From Candidatus Thermodiscus eudorianus (GTDB lineage Archaea > Thermoproteota > Thermoprotei_A > Sulfolobales > Acidilobaceae), in NCBI GenBank assembly GCA_015521085.1, contig WAOW01000009.1, forward strand, positions 1 through 64,000: a DNA stretch of 64,000 nt, written 5' to 3'. Made by a program: the position numbers and the translations under genes. The notes below the pieces were generated by a model. The model was not told where the DNA came from. It searched no databases and saw only the letters and a program-made list of their open reading frames with translations. Positions 17,618 to 25,594 of this stretch are shown here, piece after piece. Positions within the stretch are counted from its first letter, which is position 1. The number at the start of each line of letters is the position of its first letter.

Positions 17618-17944
17618 GTGGAGGCGAAGCCGCTGAAGCGCCTGGAGAAGAAGCTCACGGTAGAGGTGCTATGGCTGTACATCATAGCGGTCCTCCTGGA
17701 AAAGCCGACCTATGGCTACGACGTGAGGAGGAGGATAAGGGAGCGGTTCGGGTTCAAACCAGCCACGGTAACCACCTACACCGTGATATACAGGCTTGAG
17801 AGGGAGGGACTCATAGAGAAGAAGAGCGATGGAACCTACACCGTTACAGAGGAGGGGGAAATGATCTTCCAGGAGGGGGTCGAGATGCTGGGCAGGGTCT
17901 ACCAGCTCCTCTCCAGCCAAGCCAGCAACGTGCAGAAGGGATAA
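17618..17944 (+). CDS. PadR-like transcriptional regulator
   Basis: The 108-aa protein is a winged-helix regulator of the PadR type. The N-terminal region reads LTVEVLWLYIIAVLLEKPTYGYDVRRRIRE, with the usual TYGY motif, followed by the recognition helix TVTTYTVIYRLEREGLIEKK and a wing DGTYTVTEEG. The C-terminal helix is short, as in PadR subfamily 2. The start is GTG 17618. It lies about 95 bp upstream of aconitase on the same strand, and might respond to a metabolite and control neighbours, but no operator is evident. Confidence 0.85.
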   Translation: MEAKPLKRLEKKLTVEVLWLYIIAVLLEKPTYGYDVRRRIRERFGFKPATVTTYTVIYRLEREGLIEKKSDGTYTVTEEGEMIFQEGVEMLGRVYQLLSSQASNVQKG

Positions 17945-18038
17945 ACCCGGGGCCACCCGGAGAGTCTACGACCATCACATATATCAGATATCGAACAACA
18001 CCATCCTAAATAGGCAATGTAGACCCGGGTGAACTCGT

Positions 18039-20726
18039 GTGAGGATAGACAAGAAGGCATTTGAAGACTATATCGAGAGCCCGCGGGGAAGGGCCAAGAT
18101 ATACAGGGTCGACAAGATAACAGAGCTAGGGCTAGGCGACTACGCGGCGCTACCATACTCTATAAGGATAGTCCTGGAGAACCTGGTCAGGAACTACGAC
18201 GGCTACGTCGTCCGCGACGAGGAGGTGCTGGCAGCGGCCAATTGGAGAGACCACGCTGGTAAGAAGGACATACCACTCTTCCCGACCCGAGTGATAATGC
18301 AAGACTTCACGGGAGTCCCGGCAGTAGTCGACTTGGCGGCTATGAGGGACGCCGTGAAGGATTTCGGGAGGGACCCGGCATCGCTCAACCCCCTGATACC
18401 GGTACACCTCATAATAGACCACAGTGTACAGGTAGACTACTTCGGGACCGCCTACTCGCTGGCCTGGAACATAAAGAGGGAGTACGAGAGGAACTCCGAG
18501 AGATACACCCTGCTGAAATGGGCCCAGAAGTCCTTCAACAACATGAAGGTGGCACCGCCAGGTAAGGGCATAATACACCAGGTGAACCTAGAACACATAG
18601 CCCAGCTGGTATGGCTGGGGAAGTGGAACGGGGAGCTCACAGCCTACCCCGACAGCGTGCTAGGCACGGACAGCCACACAACGATGATCAACGGACTCAG
18701 CGTCCTGGGATGGGGAGTCGGGGGGATAGAGGCCGAGGCGACGATACTCGGCCAGCCCTACTACATGCTACTACCAGAGGTGGTAGGCGTCAAGCTGGAG
18801 GGAGAACTGCCGGAGGGAGCGACTGCCACAGACCTAGTCCTCTACATAACGGAGAAGCTCAGGAAGATCGGCGTGGTAGGGAAGTTCGTGGAGTACTTTG
18901 GAGAGGGAGTCAAGAAGCTGTCTGTCCCCGACAGGGCGACGATAGCGAACATGTCCCCAGAGTATGGCGCTACGATGGGCTACTTCCCGCCCGACGAGGC
19001 GACCATCAACTTCCTCCTACTAACAGGGAGGGACCCCGCCCACGTCAAGCTAGTCGAGAACTACCTCAAGACACTGGGGATATGGTACAGTCTAGACAAC
19101 CCGACGCCACAGTATACACAGGTCGTCGAGATCGACCTGAACGATGTAGAGCCCAGTATAGCGGGTCCAAGCCATCCGGAAGACAGGATACCGCTCCGCG
19201 AGGCCAAGAAGAGGACGAGGGAGATCGTGGAGTCTTACCTGAAGGAGAAGAAGAGGGGCAAGATAGTAGTCGAGCTGGAAACCGACGGGGAGAAATACAC
19301 GCTCGAAGACGGGCACGTGGTGCTAGCTGGTATAACCAGCTGTACAAACACCAGCAACCCCGGGCTAATGATAGCGGCTGGGCTACTAGCCAAGAAAGCC
19401 GTAGAGAGGGGGCTATCCACGAAGCCCTGGGTCAAGACCAGCAACGCACCGGGGAGCAGGGTCGTACCGGACTACTGGGAGAAGCTAGGGCTAATGCCAT
19501 ACCTAGAAGCGCTGCGGTTCCACGTGACGGGCTTCGGATGCACCGTCTGTATAGGTAACAGCGGTCCCCTACCGCCAGCTATAGAGGAGGCGATAAAGAA
19601 GAACGACCTATGGACGGCCACCGTATTGAGCGGGAACAGGAACTTCTCCGGCAGGATACACCCCCTGGCACGCGGGAACTTCCTAGCGAGCCCGCCACTA
19701 GTGATAGCATACGCCCTGGCAGGCAGGATAGACATAGACTTCTACAACGAGCCCATAGGCTACGACCCCAACGGAGAGCCGGTATACCTAAGGGACATAT
19801 GGCCCAGTGCAGAGGAGGTTAGAAAGGCCGTAGAGGAGGCACTAGACCCAGAATCCTACAGGCGGAAGTACTCCAACATATGGGAGGGCGACGAGCACTG
19901 GAATAAGCTCCCAGCCCACGAATCAGTGACCTATCCATGGGACCCCAAGAGCACGTACATAAAGAAGCCGCCCTTCTTCGAGGGCATGCCCCTGGAGCCC
20001 CCCGAGCCGAAGGACATAACCGGGGCCAGGGTACTAGTATGGGCGCCAGACAGGACTACTACAGACCACATAAGCCCAGCCGGCAGGATACTGCCTGAGA
20101 CGAAGGCTGGACAATACCTGCTAAGCCTCGGAGTCAAGCCACACGAGCTCAACACCTGCGGTTCAAGGAGAGGGAACCACGAGGTAATGATGAGGTGCAC
20201 GTTCGACAACCCACGCTTCAGGAACAAGCTAGTCCCGGACAGGGAAGGCGGGTGGACCATATTCTGGCCGACCAAGGAGGTAGTCCACGTCTATGACGCC
20301 GCGATGAAGTACAAGGAAATGGGCATACCGCTAATCATACTAGCCGGGAGACAATACGGTACAGGTAGCAGCAGGGACTGGGCCGCCAAGGGACCAGCAC
20401 TCCTAGGAGTCAAGGCCGTGATAGCCGAGAGCTACGAGAGGATACACAGGAGCAACCTCGTAGGCATGGGCATACTGCCCCTCGAATTCATGCCAGGCGA
20501 GAACGCTGAAAAACTCGGCCTAGACGGGAGCGAGGTCTACGACATCCTGGGCATAAGCGAGGGCCTATACCCCGGGAAGATACTAACCGTCAGGGCTAGG
20601 AAGGAGGACGGCAGGGTGATAGAGTTCAAGGTGAAGGCCAGGCTCGACACCCCGATAGAAGTGGAATACTACAAGCACGGCGGCATACTCCAGTACGTCC
20701 TGAGGACCAGGTTCCTCAAGAAATAG
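18039..20726 (+). CDS. acnA: Aconitate hydratase (AcnA/IRP1 family)
   Basis: This enzyme interconverts citrate and isocitrate in the TCA cycle through a 4Fe-4S cluster. The 895-aa length and domain order fit the AcnA/IRP1 branch. The cluster ligands are visible: Cys in GITSCTNTSNP (about residue 437) and the pair in GCTVCIGNSGPL (about 503 and 506). The swivel domain has the conserved GRQYGTGSSRDWAAKG motif. The start is GTG 18039, the first in-frame start before the family-typical DYIESPRGRAKIYRV. Confidence 0.97.
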   Translation: MRIDKKAFEDYIESPRGRAKIYRVDKITELGLGDYAALPYSIRIVLENLVRNYDGYVVRDEEVLAAANWRDHAGKKDIPLFPTRVIMQDFTGVPAVVDLAAMRDAVKDFGRDPASLNPLIPVHLIIDHSVQVDYFGTAYSLAWNIKREYERNSERYTLLKWAQKSFNNMKVAPPGKGIIHQVNLEHIAQLVWLGKWNGELTAYPDSVLGTDSHTTMINGLSVLGWGVGGIEAEATILGQPYYMLLPEVVGVKLEGELPEGATATDLVLYITEKLRKIGVVGKFVEYFGEGVKKLSVPDRATIANMSPEYGATMGYFPPDEATINFLLLTGRDPAHVKLVENYLKTLGIWYSLDNPTPQYTQVVEIDLNDVEPSIAGPSHPEDRIPLREAKKRTREIVESYLKEKKRGKIVVELETDGEKYTLEDGHVVLAGITSCTNTSNPGLMIAAGLLAKKAVERGLSTKPWVKTSNAPGSRVVPDYWEKLGLMPYLEALRFHVTGFGCTVCIGNSGPLPPAIEEAIKKNDLWTATVLSGNRNFSGRIHPLARGNFLASPPLVIAYALAGRIDIDFYNEPIGYDPNGEPVYLRDIWPSAEEVRKAVEEALDPESYRRKYSNIWEGDEHWNKLPAHESVTYPWDPKSTYIKKPPFFEGMPLEPPEPKDITGARVLVWAPDRTTTDHISPAGRILPETKAGQYLLSLGVKPHELNTCGSRRGNHEVMMRCTFDNPRFRNKLVPDREGGWTIFWPTKEVVHVYDAAMKYKEMGIPLIILAGRQYGTGSSRDWAAKGPALLGVKAVIAESYERIHRSNLVGMGILPLEFMPGENAEKLGLDGSEVYDILGISEGLYPGKILTVRARKEDGRVIEFKVKARLDTPIEVEYYKHGGILQYVLRTRFLKK

Positions 20727-20974
20727 ACACGACCCCGCGGGGGTAGACGAGCCCAATCCCTCTTTCCACTCCCTCTCCCATTTTTGATGCCCTGGAGGAA
20801 GAGGAACAGACTAGACATAGAGGGGTCCCTCCGTTGTAGCTAACTTGACGCCTATAACCCTCCCCAGCTAGACTATCTGACAGGCGGCGATGACGACCGC
20901 TGGGTTAAATGACCCCCATGGGATGAGTATTTCACGGACCATTGGAGCCGCCATGGACTAAACGCCTCCAGGTG

Positions 20975-21716
20975 ATGAGTCTTCAAGAGTAAAGATGAGA
21001 TAAGAAGGGAGGTTTGGAGGAGGCTCCAGGATTCTGGCGCGGCGAAACCGCCATTCCCAGTCGAGGGGAGGATTCCTAACTTCCAGGGCGCGGAGGAGGC
21101 CGCCGCTAGAATACTATTGCTGGAGCAGTGGCGTAGGGCCGAGGTCGTCAAGGTGAACCCCGATTCTCCCCAGAGGCCTGTTAGGCGCGCTGCACTGTCC
21201 CAGGGCAAGTTGCTCCTAATGCCGACGCCCAGAATCCGGAGAGGATTCCTCCTACTCGACCCCTCCAGGATACCGGCCAGGAGTATAGGCTGGGCTTCTA
21301 CAATCAAGGGCGCCTTCAGGCTTGGAATGCCCCTGGCGAGCCTGGATAAGCTGACGAGCGCGGTTGACAGGGTTGATTTCATAGTTGAGGGGAGCGTCGC
21401 TGTGAGCATACACGGCGATAGACTTGGAAAGGGCCATGGATACGGGGATCTGGAATGGGGCATATTATCGGAGCTGGGGCTCGTAGGTGAGGACACGCCG
21501 ATAGCGACTACGGTCCACGACCTACAAGTATACCGAGACCGGCTACCACAGGATAAACACGATGTACCCGTCGACTTGATAGCTACACCAACTAGGCTAA
21601 TCCAGGCCATGGATAGGAGGCCTAAGCCCAGAGGCATCTACTGGGACGAGCTAGACGCCACCAAATTAAACGAGATCCCGATACTCAAAGAACTAGCGGT
21701 GGAGAGAAATGGCTAG
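20975..21716 (+). pseudogene. 5-Formyltetrahydrofolate cyclo-ligase, 5' end frameshifted or non-canonical start
   Basis: The product would convert 5-formyl-THF to methenyl-THF with ATP. Codons from about 20994 give a clear family N-terminus (DEIRREVW, then EGRIPNFQGAEEAAARIL), and the frame runs to 21716. That frame has a stop at 20976-20978 and no ATG, GTG or TTG until TTG 21117, which would delete the conserved part. ATG 20975 opens the neighbouring frame (MSLQE) and hits TAA at 20990. Dropping one base near 20990 would join them as MSLQEKDEIRREVW. Possible explanations are a real frameshift, recoding, an unusual start codon or a sequence error. The rest of the protein looks intact. Confidence 0.75.
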
Positions 21717-22278
21717 GTGCTGGAGCCTCCCTAACGGCATAACCCTTATCGTAGAAGAGGGAGATATAACCAGGGCCAGGGTAGACGCGATCGTCAACGC
21801 GGCCAACAGCCTCCTCATAATGGGTGGAGGAGTCGCCGGGGCCATCAAGAGGACCGGCGGGAGAATCATAGAAGAGGAAGCCAGGAGGCATGCGCCTATC
21901 CCGGTGGGAAGCGCAATAGCCACGACGGCGGGGAGGCTCCCGGCCAAGTACGTCATCCACGCCCCCACAATGGAGAGGCCCGCTATGAGGATACCCCTTG
22001 AGAACGCCGCCAAGGCCACGAGGGCCGCGTTGAGGGAAGCCGAGAGGCTGAAGCTAGAATCCATAGCCCTCCCCGCTATGGGGGCGGGGGTTGGAGGGTT
22101 GAGCGTGAGGGACGTTGCCAGGGAGATGGCCAAGGTGGTCTCGGAGCACGGCGCTAGAAGCCTCAGAAGAGTCCACCTGGTAGCTTACGGTGAAGCGGCC
22201 TATAGAGAGATGATAGAGGGGGTCGAGGAGGCACTAGGCCGCGGTGGTACCAGTTGCCGGGGAGCCCTAGAGGAATAA
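21709..22278 (+). CDS. Macrodomain (ADP-ribose-binding) protein
   Basis: Macrodomains bind ADP-ribose and often hydrolyse ADP-ribose 1''-phosphate or O-acetyl-ADP-ribose. The 189-aa protein has the full pattern: [21 protein letters not shown] (strand and loop 1), [13 protein letters not shown] (ribose-binding loop), the VIHAPT strand and [17 protein letters not shown] (phosphate loop). It overlaps the cyclo-ligase end by 8 bp and the UbiX-like start by about 25 bp, so these three genes form an operon. The O-acetyl or ADP-ribose-phosphate substrate cannot be told from sequence. Confidence 0.93.
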   Translation: MARCWSLPNGITLIVEEGDITRARVDAIVNAANSLLIMGGGVAGAIKRTGGRIIEEEARRHAPIPVGSAIATTAGRLPAKYVIHAPTMERPAMRIPLENAAKATRAALREAERLKLESIALPAMGAGVGGLSVRDVAREMAKVVSEHGARSLRRVHLVAYGEAAYREMIEGVEEALGRGGTSCRGALEE

Positions 22279-22853
22279 ACACGGTATCGCTCGCCCTAAC
22301 CGGGGCCTCGGGGGTAAGAGTCGGAGTCGAGGCTGCAAAAGCCCTCCACAACGCTGGTGTAACTATAAAGGGTATTATCCTAACCCGAGGGGCCATAGAC
22401 GTGGCCCGCTATGAGGACGGCCTAAGCGAGAGCCAGTTAAAGAGCCTTCTAGAAGGCTACGGCCCAGTGTACAGGGAGGACGAGTTCAACTCGCCACTAG
22501 CCAGTAGCAGTAACCAGCCCGATGCGATGGCCATCGTCCCCGCTAGTATGAAGACCGTGGCGGCACTGGCCAGCGGGTATTCTAATAACCTTGTAACGAG
22601 GGCCGCGCTAGCTATACTGAGGCTGGGCAGGAGGCTCGTCGTAGCGCCCCGGGAGACGCCTGTTGGGGTAATCGAGTTGGAGAACATGGCTAGGCTCGCC
22701 AGGGCTGGGGCTGTAATAGTACCCCTCTGCATGGGTTACTACACTAGGCCGGAGACGATCGACGATGTGACGCGGTTCCTGGCTGGGAAGGTGTTGGATG
22801 CGCTGGGCGTGGAGAATGATCTCTATAGGAGGTGGAGGGGAGCGGAGAACTAG
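22254..22853 (+). CDS. ubiX: Flavin prenyltransferase UbiX-like protein
   Basis: UbiX attaches a dimethylallyl group to FMN to make the prenylated cofactor of UbiD decarboxylases. The 199-aa product shows the N-terminal flavoprotein motif [19 protein letters not shown], the [23 protein letters not shown] segment and [29 protein letters not shown], all family hallmarks. No UbiD gene is in this window. The open frame begins at TTG 22254 inside the macrodomain gene; the true start is uncertain by a few codons. Confidence 0.92.
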   Translation: MPGSPRGINTVSLALTGASGVRVGVEAAKALHNAGVTIKGIILTRGAIDVARYEDGLSESQLKSLLEGYGPVYREDEFNSPLASSSNQPDAMAIVPASMKTVAALASGYSNNLVTRAALAILRLGRRLVVAPRETPVGVIELENMARLARAGAVIVPLCMGYYTRPETIDDVTRFLAGKVLDALGVENDLYRRWRGAEN

Positions 22854-22901
22854 GGGGTCTTCACCGCGTCCTGGAGGGTCCCTCCAGAACCTTCCTAGAG
22901 T

Positions 22902-23300
22902 CTAGAACTTCTCCTCGAATTCGAAGTCCTTGTCCATCTCCATTAGCTCTTCCTCGAATTCCTTCACGCGCCGAGCCTTGACCGCTAGGGCACACCTCCC
23001 GTCGGGTAGCATGGCCCTCTTCTCGCAGTAGGCGAATCTACAGGCGGGTCCTATGCACTTGTCCCCTATCCATGCACACATAGCGATCTTTATCGGCCTG
23101 CCCTTGTACTGTTCTACCGTGAAGCGGAGGGCCCTCTTCTGGCACCTGAAGAATGGGCAGAGCGGGTTGCACTTGTCCCCTATAGGCCTGGGCTTCGGCT
23201 CCCTCCTGTCCCTTCTTGGCTCCTCCCTCCTCTGATTGGGGGGTCCCCGCCTCGGCCGCCGCGGCATGTATGTAGACACTATACGTACCCCCAACCTCAT
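22902..23300 (-). CDS. Cys-rich protein with two related metal-binding-like motifs
   Basis: This 132-aa protein has an Arg/Pro-rich basic N-terminus (about residues 13-40). Two similar blocks follow: IGDKCNPLCPFFRCQKRAL and IGDKCIGPACRFAYCEKRAML, each with three cysteines. An acidic C-terminal helix (EFEEELMEMDKDFEFEEKF) closes it. The repeated motif suggests an internal duplication binding two metal ions or one cluster, and the basic N-terminus suggests nucleic acid contact. I do not recognise a named family. It lies downstream of tRNA splicing endonuclease on the same strand. Confidence 0.75.
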   Translation of the reverse strand: MRLGVRIVSTYMPRRPRRGPPNQRREEPRRDRREPKPRPIGDKCNPLCPFFRCQKRALRFTVEQYKGRPIKIAMCAWIGDKCIGPACRFAYCEKRAMLPDGRCALAVKARRVKEFEEELMEMDKDFEFEEKF

Positions 23301-23336
23301 TTACGCGTCTCGACGAGTTCGCCTCCTTCTTAATAG

Positions 23337-23897
23337 TCACGGTACAAGCCATTTAAAGATTAGGTAACTAGCGGACCCACTGGGCTCGACCGACGCTAGT
23401 ATGAATGCCTTCCTAACGCTGTGGCTCAGCCTCCCCGCCCTGACTATGTCCGTGGGCTCTAGCTCTCCGCTGTAACTAGTTACGTGGACTATGTAGGGCG
23501 CGTGTTCTAGGCCGGGTCCAAGCCTGTAAACCGTGAAGTCTGCTCCGAACTTTAACCCGCTCCTCACTATGAGCCCTGAATCGCGTAGCCTCTTGTAGAC
23601 TGGATACTCCAGGTCCAGGTCTTTATACTGGACTGAGAGGATCTTAGAGACTTCTTCGGGGCTCAGCCTCCTATCGCTGGGATCATAGACCTCTAGTACT
23701 CCCTTCTCCATCAAGTAGAGGGTTTCTAGGGGAGAGAGCCTTACGGGCGAGTTGAAGTCGGCGGACTTGGGCTTCTCTACCCCCAGCGGGTGGCCGTAGA
23801 ATCCCATTCCGTAGAGGCAGCGCGAGTCCTCTATAGATTCAACTACCACTGAGAAGCCATATAGCCTTGCCCTAGCCTTACATTTCAAACCCTGCAT
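23337..23897 (-). CDS. endA: tRNA-intron endonuclease (EndA)
   Basis: The enzyme cuts pre-tRNAs at bulge-helix-bulge motifs, releasing introns such as those in the tRNA-Thr and tRNA-Lys genes of this window. The 186-aa protein has the catalytic-domain triad: Tyr in FTVYRLGPG, His in YIVHVTSYSGE and Lys in VRKAFILASV. The N-terminal half is a degenerate fold typical of the short archaeal subunits. Crenarchaeal enzymes of this size usually pair a catalytic with a structural subunit; the partner is not in the window. The start overlaps the PhoU-like gene by 20 bp. Confidence 0.93.
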   Translation of the reverse strand: MQGLKCKARARLYGFSVVVESIEDSRCLYGMGFYGHPLGVEKPKSADFNSPVRLSPLETLYLMEKGVLEVYDPSDRRLSPEEVSKILSVQYKDLDLEYPVYKRLRDSGLIVRSGLKFGADFTVYRLGPGLEHAPYIVHVTSYSGELEPTDIVRAGRLSHSVRKAFILASVEPSGSASYLIFKWLVP

Positions 23898-24606
23898 ACT
23901 CCGTCACGCCGGAGGCGGTGGCGCTTGAAGCCATGCCGACGCCGAGTATGAAGTAGTTCAATGATAGCTTGGCGAGTAGATCCATAGTGTCTTCCAGCGT
24001 GTTTACGGCGTCGCGGACTAGTATGTAGGTCTTGAAGTCACTGGTCGTATCAATTAGGAGGTCGAGCAACTCCCTGTATACCTCGTCGACAAGCCTCTCT
24101 ATCTCCTGCACCTTATCGTTCCTCTGCTCCATCCTCCTAGCTATCTCATTGTTGCCGTAGGCCCTTCCAGCGAGCCTGGCGAGCGTGGTTATGTGGCCGC
24201 TGGCCTCCGCGACGAGGCCAAGCATGTTAGCCATCCGCTCGACGATCTTCGAGTCGACCTCTGCCTCGGCCCTCCTAGCGAGCTTCAGCCTGTGGACGAA
24301 CGACTCTAGCTTGGTGATTGTATCCCTATAGCCCTCGGTTATCCTGAGGATTAGTTCCTTGGAGTCGACGAGCTCTATCCTCCCGGAAGCTATGTAGAGG
24401 AGGAGCTGGGCTATATTCTTCTCTATCCTCTCCTTGGCCATCACTAGGTCTTGCCTGAATATCTTGTCTATGACTTCCGCTGTTGGAAGACTCTTATCCC
24501 GGAATATACCGTTTATCGAGACTATTATGGATTCGAGCTCCCTCGCTATATTTACTAAGTGCTCTATCACTACCTCCCTGCTGATGTTACCAGAGCCTGC
24601 ATACAT
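23878..24606 (-). CDS. PhoU-like (DUF47-type) helical protein
   Basis: The product of about 242 aa is almost entirely helical with heptad-like spacing: IEHLVNIARELESIIVSI near the start and EIERLVDEVYRELLDLLIDTTSDFKTYILVRDAVNTLEDTMDLLAKLSLNYF near the end. The latter matches the second helical bundle of PhoU/DUF47 proteins, which associate with phosphate transport. No transporter gene is nearby, so the role is open. The open frame extends to GTG 24657; I prefer ATG 24606 because a TATA-like TTTAATA at about 24661-24667 would place transcription start near 24637. Confidence 0.65.
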   Translation of the reverse strand: MYAGSGNISREVVIEHLVNIARELESIIVSINGIFRDKSLPTAEVIDKIFRQDLVMAKERIEKNIAQLLLYIASGRIELVDSKELILRITEGYRDTITKLESFVHRLKLARRAEAEVDSKIVERMANMLGLVAEASGHITTLARLAGRAYGNNEIARRMEQRNDKVQEIERLVDEVYRELLDLLIDTTSDFKTYILVRDAVNTLEDTMDLLAKLSLNYFILGVGMASSATASGVTEYAGFEM

Positions 24607-24683
24607 ACTTAGTGCACCGTGCTCGCCGTTCACGTATGAAGTTGTGGGCGAACCCACTTATTAAAGCATTCAACAGGATCCGG

Positions 24684-25103
24684 CTATTCAAGGCTTGACA
24701 GTATTCTTGAGAAGACGCTCCTCAAGAGTTCCATGGACTTTCGATCGGAGTCGTCCACGTAGCCGCCCAGCATGGAGAGCAAACGCTTCTCCGAGTGGTA
24801 AGCAGCCTCTACATAATAGCCTGCCAGGGCATAGAGCTCCTCCACGCCATCGCCGCCCGGCGTTATATCGCCGCTCTCAATTGCATCGACCACCCGGAGC
24901 GCGTCCTTTAGCAGAGCCGATCTCAGGGATCTAAGCCTTGAGACAGCATCCCTGAGCTCCTCTGGACTCCTACTACTCATATCCGTGGACGCTAGCTCGC
25001 GGGCTATACCCTCTATTGTCTCCATCGCTTTAAGGTGCTCTTCGAGCTTCATAGAGAGTAGCTGGGCCATGATCTCGGTTCTTGAAGTCAATACACCGTG
25101 CAC
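24684..25103 (-). CDS. Hypothetical helical protein
   Basis: I do not recognise this 139-aa protein. It is predicted to be all-helical, with Glu/Arg-rich amphipathic stretches (MKLEEHLKAMETIEGIARELAS and SPEELRDAVSRLRSLRSALLKDALRVVDAI). It has a Gly-rich linker in the middle (GDITPGGDGVEE). It precedes the PhoU-like gene on the same strand and resembles it in helical make-up, so the pair may act together. The start is GTG 25103 or ATG 25070. Confidence 0.65.
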   Translation of the reverse strand: MHGVLTSRTEIMAQLLSMKLEEHLKAMETIEGIARELASTDMSSRSPEELRDAVSRLRSLRSALLKDALRVVDAIESGDITPGGDGVEELYALAGYYVEAAYHSEKRLLSMLGGYVDDSDRKSMELLRSVFSRILSSLE

Positions 25104-25135
25104 CCGGGAGAAGATAGGAATGAGTTCTAGGGGTG

Positions 25136-25573
25136 TTATACGTTGAGTTTTACCCCTAGTTTCTCGGTCCCCTTATATGCCCTCACAGTCGCTATGCTCT
25201 CATCGGCTATACCGTGTTCCTCCATCAGGTCAGGGTTCACGTGTACGTGGCCCTCGTCAACTTCCTCGTCTAGTATCGCCAGGAAAGCGAACCTATGTCT
25301 ACCGGCAACGACTATCTCAAGCTTATCCGTTATGCCTAGCTGGTTAGCTATACGCGGGTTTATCTTAGCCTTCTCTGGTGCTAGGGAGTCGTCGTACTTC
25401 AACCTAATCCTCTTCTCCCGCACCTGCTTCTGACTAGCCTTAAGGCTGGATGCAGGGGGTATCACGGCTAGTATATCCCTTATAGAGCCCCTAGGCCTGT
25501 CTGGCCTTACCTCCTCCGTGGCCTCGCCCTCGGAGTGCTCCACGCCTTCCTCCTCTATCCTCATGCACTTCAC
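25136..25573 (-). CDS. Conserved hypothetical protein (beta-barrel-like C-terminus)
   Basis: The 145-aa protein has an acidic, probably disordered N-terminus (about 1-40) and a basic middle (SQKQVREKRIRLKYDD). The C-terminal half has short strands and the motifs INPRIANQLGI and VNPDLMEEHGIADESIATVRAY. The C-terminal pattern is reminiscent of double-psi barrel domains such as the Cdc48 N-domain, but I cannot confirm this. It lies about 21 bp downstream of GlyRS on the same strand. Confidence 0.7.
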   Translation of the reverse strand: MKCMRIEEEGVEHSEGEATEEVRPDRPRGSIRDILAVIPPASSLKASQKQVREKRIRLKYDDSLAPEKAKINPRIANQLGITDKLEIVVAGRHRFAFLAILDEEVDEGHVHVNPDLMEEHGIADESIATVRAYKGTEKLGVKLNV

Positions 25574-25594
25574 CCTTTGGGCCCGGTCACACCA

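Noticed and set aside
18611-19558. Long out-of-frame open frame inside aconitase
   Set aside because: Arg/Gly-rich shadow produced by the high-GC codons of acnA.
20882-20990. GATGA-like boxes suggesting a C/D-box sRNA
   Set aside because: GTGATGA at 20972 fits a C box, but no CUGA D box at suitable spacing is found.
20873-21637. 254-aa open frame on the minus strand
   Set aside because: Antisense to the cyclo-ligase, whose plus-strand protein shows clear family motifs.
21693-22133. 146-aa minus-strand frame
   Set aside because: Antisense to the macrodomain gene, which has full ADP-ribose-binding motifs.
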